Positions 62,571 to 64,000 of a stretch of DNA of 64,000 bases are shown in pieces; the first letter of the stretch is position 1, and each line of letters begins with the position of its first letter. Location: NCBI GenBank assembly GCA_039707465.1, contig CM077643.1, positions 61,692,605 through 61,756,604 on the forward strand. Direction: 5' to 3'. The DNA comes from Rhabdophis nuchalis. Its lineage: Eukaryota; Chordata; Lepidosauria; Squamata; Natricidae. The position numbers and the translations under genes are program-made. The notes under the pieces are model-generated. The model had not been told where the DNA came from. It did no database searches and saw nothing but the letters and a program-made list of their open reading frames with translations.

Positions 62571-64000
62571 CTTAATATGAGTTCAGCATTTATGCAAGTT
62601 ATTATTTATAAGACAAAATGCTACATGATTGTCAATGACAACAAAAATGGATTATGGTGCTTAAAAGTATTCAGGTTTGCTGTGTAGCAACAAAGATTGC
62701 AAGATATGTGCACTCAAACATACACACAAATCGCAACTATAAAGAAAGAGTGGTTTCTTGAAATAAAAGTACTGGTAATTGTATAAGTTAGTATGGATTT
62801 TTGTTTCAGCTTAAAAACATTTGCGTGTTGCATGTTTACTCTATATTTTCCTTCAAATTTCTCTATAAGAGTATTAATTTCATATGATTTTAAAATATAC
62901 TGCTTCTTTCCTAATGGTTTTGTTTTCAAATGCTACTTTTTTCTAAGTCCATCCCAATAAGACAGTCAATCTGTGCAGAGTTCAATAATAATATAGATGC
63001 AGAAAAGATACTGTATAGATTCCTGATAACAAAAAACAGAAAACTACCCAAACCTTTGCATTGATGAAAAATTCAGCTATCTCTTCCCAACAAAATTTCC
63101 ACTATTTATTAATGTATTTGGAAAATAAATAAGCTGTGTTCAAACAAGCTATTTGTAAGTTTAATGAACTTTAAAACACCTATTAGCTGGAGGTAGCCAA
63201 ACAGTATGTTTTTATGCATGTGCTAAAGACAGACATTGTCCGTATCTTGCAATTCTGGTGGATTTAGATGCTAATAGATTAAAGAATGCCATGAAATCTT
63301 GGTGCATGAGTAAAATTAGCAAAACAGTAATATAAAAGACAAGTGTGTGTTAATAGGAAAATTGCATACTAACCTATCTTCTTCATCCAATATTTATATT
63401 TATGACATTAGTCATAATAACTAATCCTAAAACATTTGGCACCTGCCCATAGATGAATTCTTATGAGTTCAAAATATTGCCTGATAGTTGAACAAGGTTG
63501 TGATCATCTAAGTTGGATGCTAAAAGTCCTTTATAAAATTATTTAATATCAATTGATAATTCTCTTTCCATAGAGATTGTAAGATCCGCAAAAGCACCAA
63601 ACTATAAAGTAGTATGTTTTATTGAGTTAGGATATAGACACTATATGTGCGCTAAATGCCTTACAGAGAGCATCTACTAAAATATTAGTAGATTTAGCTA
63701 GGTGGCCATGAGCTATGGCAACTTAAGATAAAATGTAAAGAAAGATGAGTTGACTAACTTTATCATAGGAATAAATCAAAACCTTAATGGTTATTTCAAA
63801 AAAAGAATTTTTCTTGGTGAATTTCCAAAATCACATTGTAACTACTAATTATTCTTTTATGATAAAAATAATGATGTCCTATTTGTTAATTGCCCTTTAA
63901 GAATTTTATCCAAGCCCTACTTATGACTAAATCACATTATATTTGCTGAATGAGTGAGATGAACCAGGTCACGATAATCCTGACTTCCTGATGTTGCACT
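62571..64000. other. Downstream intergenic sequence: nothing recognised
   Basis: AT-rich, no open frame with family features. An additional AATAAA at 63124 lies within. In mammals bradykinin receptor genes lie on this side; nothing of them is visible here. Confidence 0.5.

Noticed and set aside
1..64000. CRISPR arrays, operons, phage or plasmid features
   Set aside because: The sequence is vertebrate nuclear DNA; the tandem arrays present are microsatellites without unique spacers.

Overview
This is vertebrate nuclear DNA, most likely from a squamate reptile and quite possibly a snake. The evidence is a long split gene with canonical GT-AG introns, and introns full of L2/CR1-group LINE ends, a Bov-B-type tail, tRNA-derived SINEs of squamate type, hAT and mariner-like MITEs, a probable Helitron, and ATTCT/AATCT and AAATA microsatellites. 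There is no prokaryotic gene organisation and no CRISPR array, and I saw no functional tRNA or rRNA gene.

Two host genes are present, head to head. GSKIP lies on the minus strand (coding exons 905-1147 and 386-547, a complete 134-residue protein). It encodes a small A-kinase anchoring protein that binds PKA RII and GSK3-beta. Its 3' UTR runs off the left edge and its 5' non-coding exon(s) lie somewhere to the right. ATG2B lies on the plus strand. All 42 coding exons can be placed (5430-61846); they join in frame into 6222 nt, or 2073 residues plus stop. The human protein is close to 2078 residues. It is the bridge-like lipid-transfer protein that feeds phospholipid from ER to the growing phagophore. 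The GSKIP/ATG2B order and divergent orientation match the mammalian arrangement, which supports ATG2B over ATG2A.

Layout: 1-1150 GSKIP coding exons. 1150-5000 intergenic or GSKIP 5' side, with MITE, L2 and nested LINE/Bov-B debris at 1.8-3.3 kb, then two CpG-rich blocks at 3.39-3.85 and 4.55-5.1 kb. The second block looks like the ATG2B promoter: it has a 10-bp CLEAR-type palindrome, a GA tract and a YY1-like element. 5.0-5.43 kb ATG2B 5' leader with two short upstream ORFs, a C15 run and a CT tract ending 9 nt before the start codon. 5.43-61.85 kb the ATG2B exons and introns. 61.85-62.57 kb 3' UTR with an AATAAA signal at 62547. 62.57-64 kb downstream intergenic sequence in which I recognise nothing.

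The introns carry most of the accessory interest. Two hAT-type elements (30174-31452 and 46844-47915) have 8-bp target duplications and the same composite interior. There is a 659-bp Helitron candidate (36623-37281), at least seven copies of a palindromic TA-flanked MITE, several fold-back hAT MITEs with recognisable target duplications, a 90-bp perfect palindrome, and LINE remnants. Within the ATG2B protein, two points deserve checking: the WIPI4-binding YFS motif reads HFS here, and exon 12 has a second donor-like site 24 nt downstream that would add eight residues in frame. Intron stretches not listed below are AT-rich and I recognise nothing in them.
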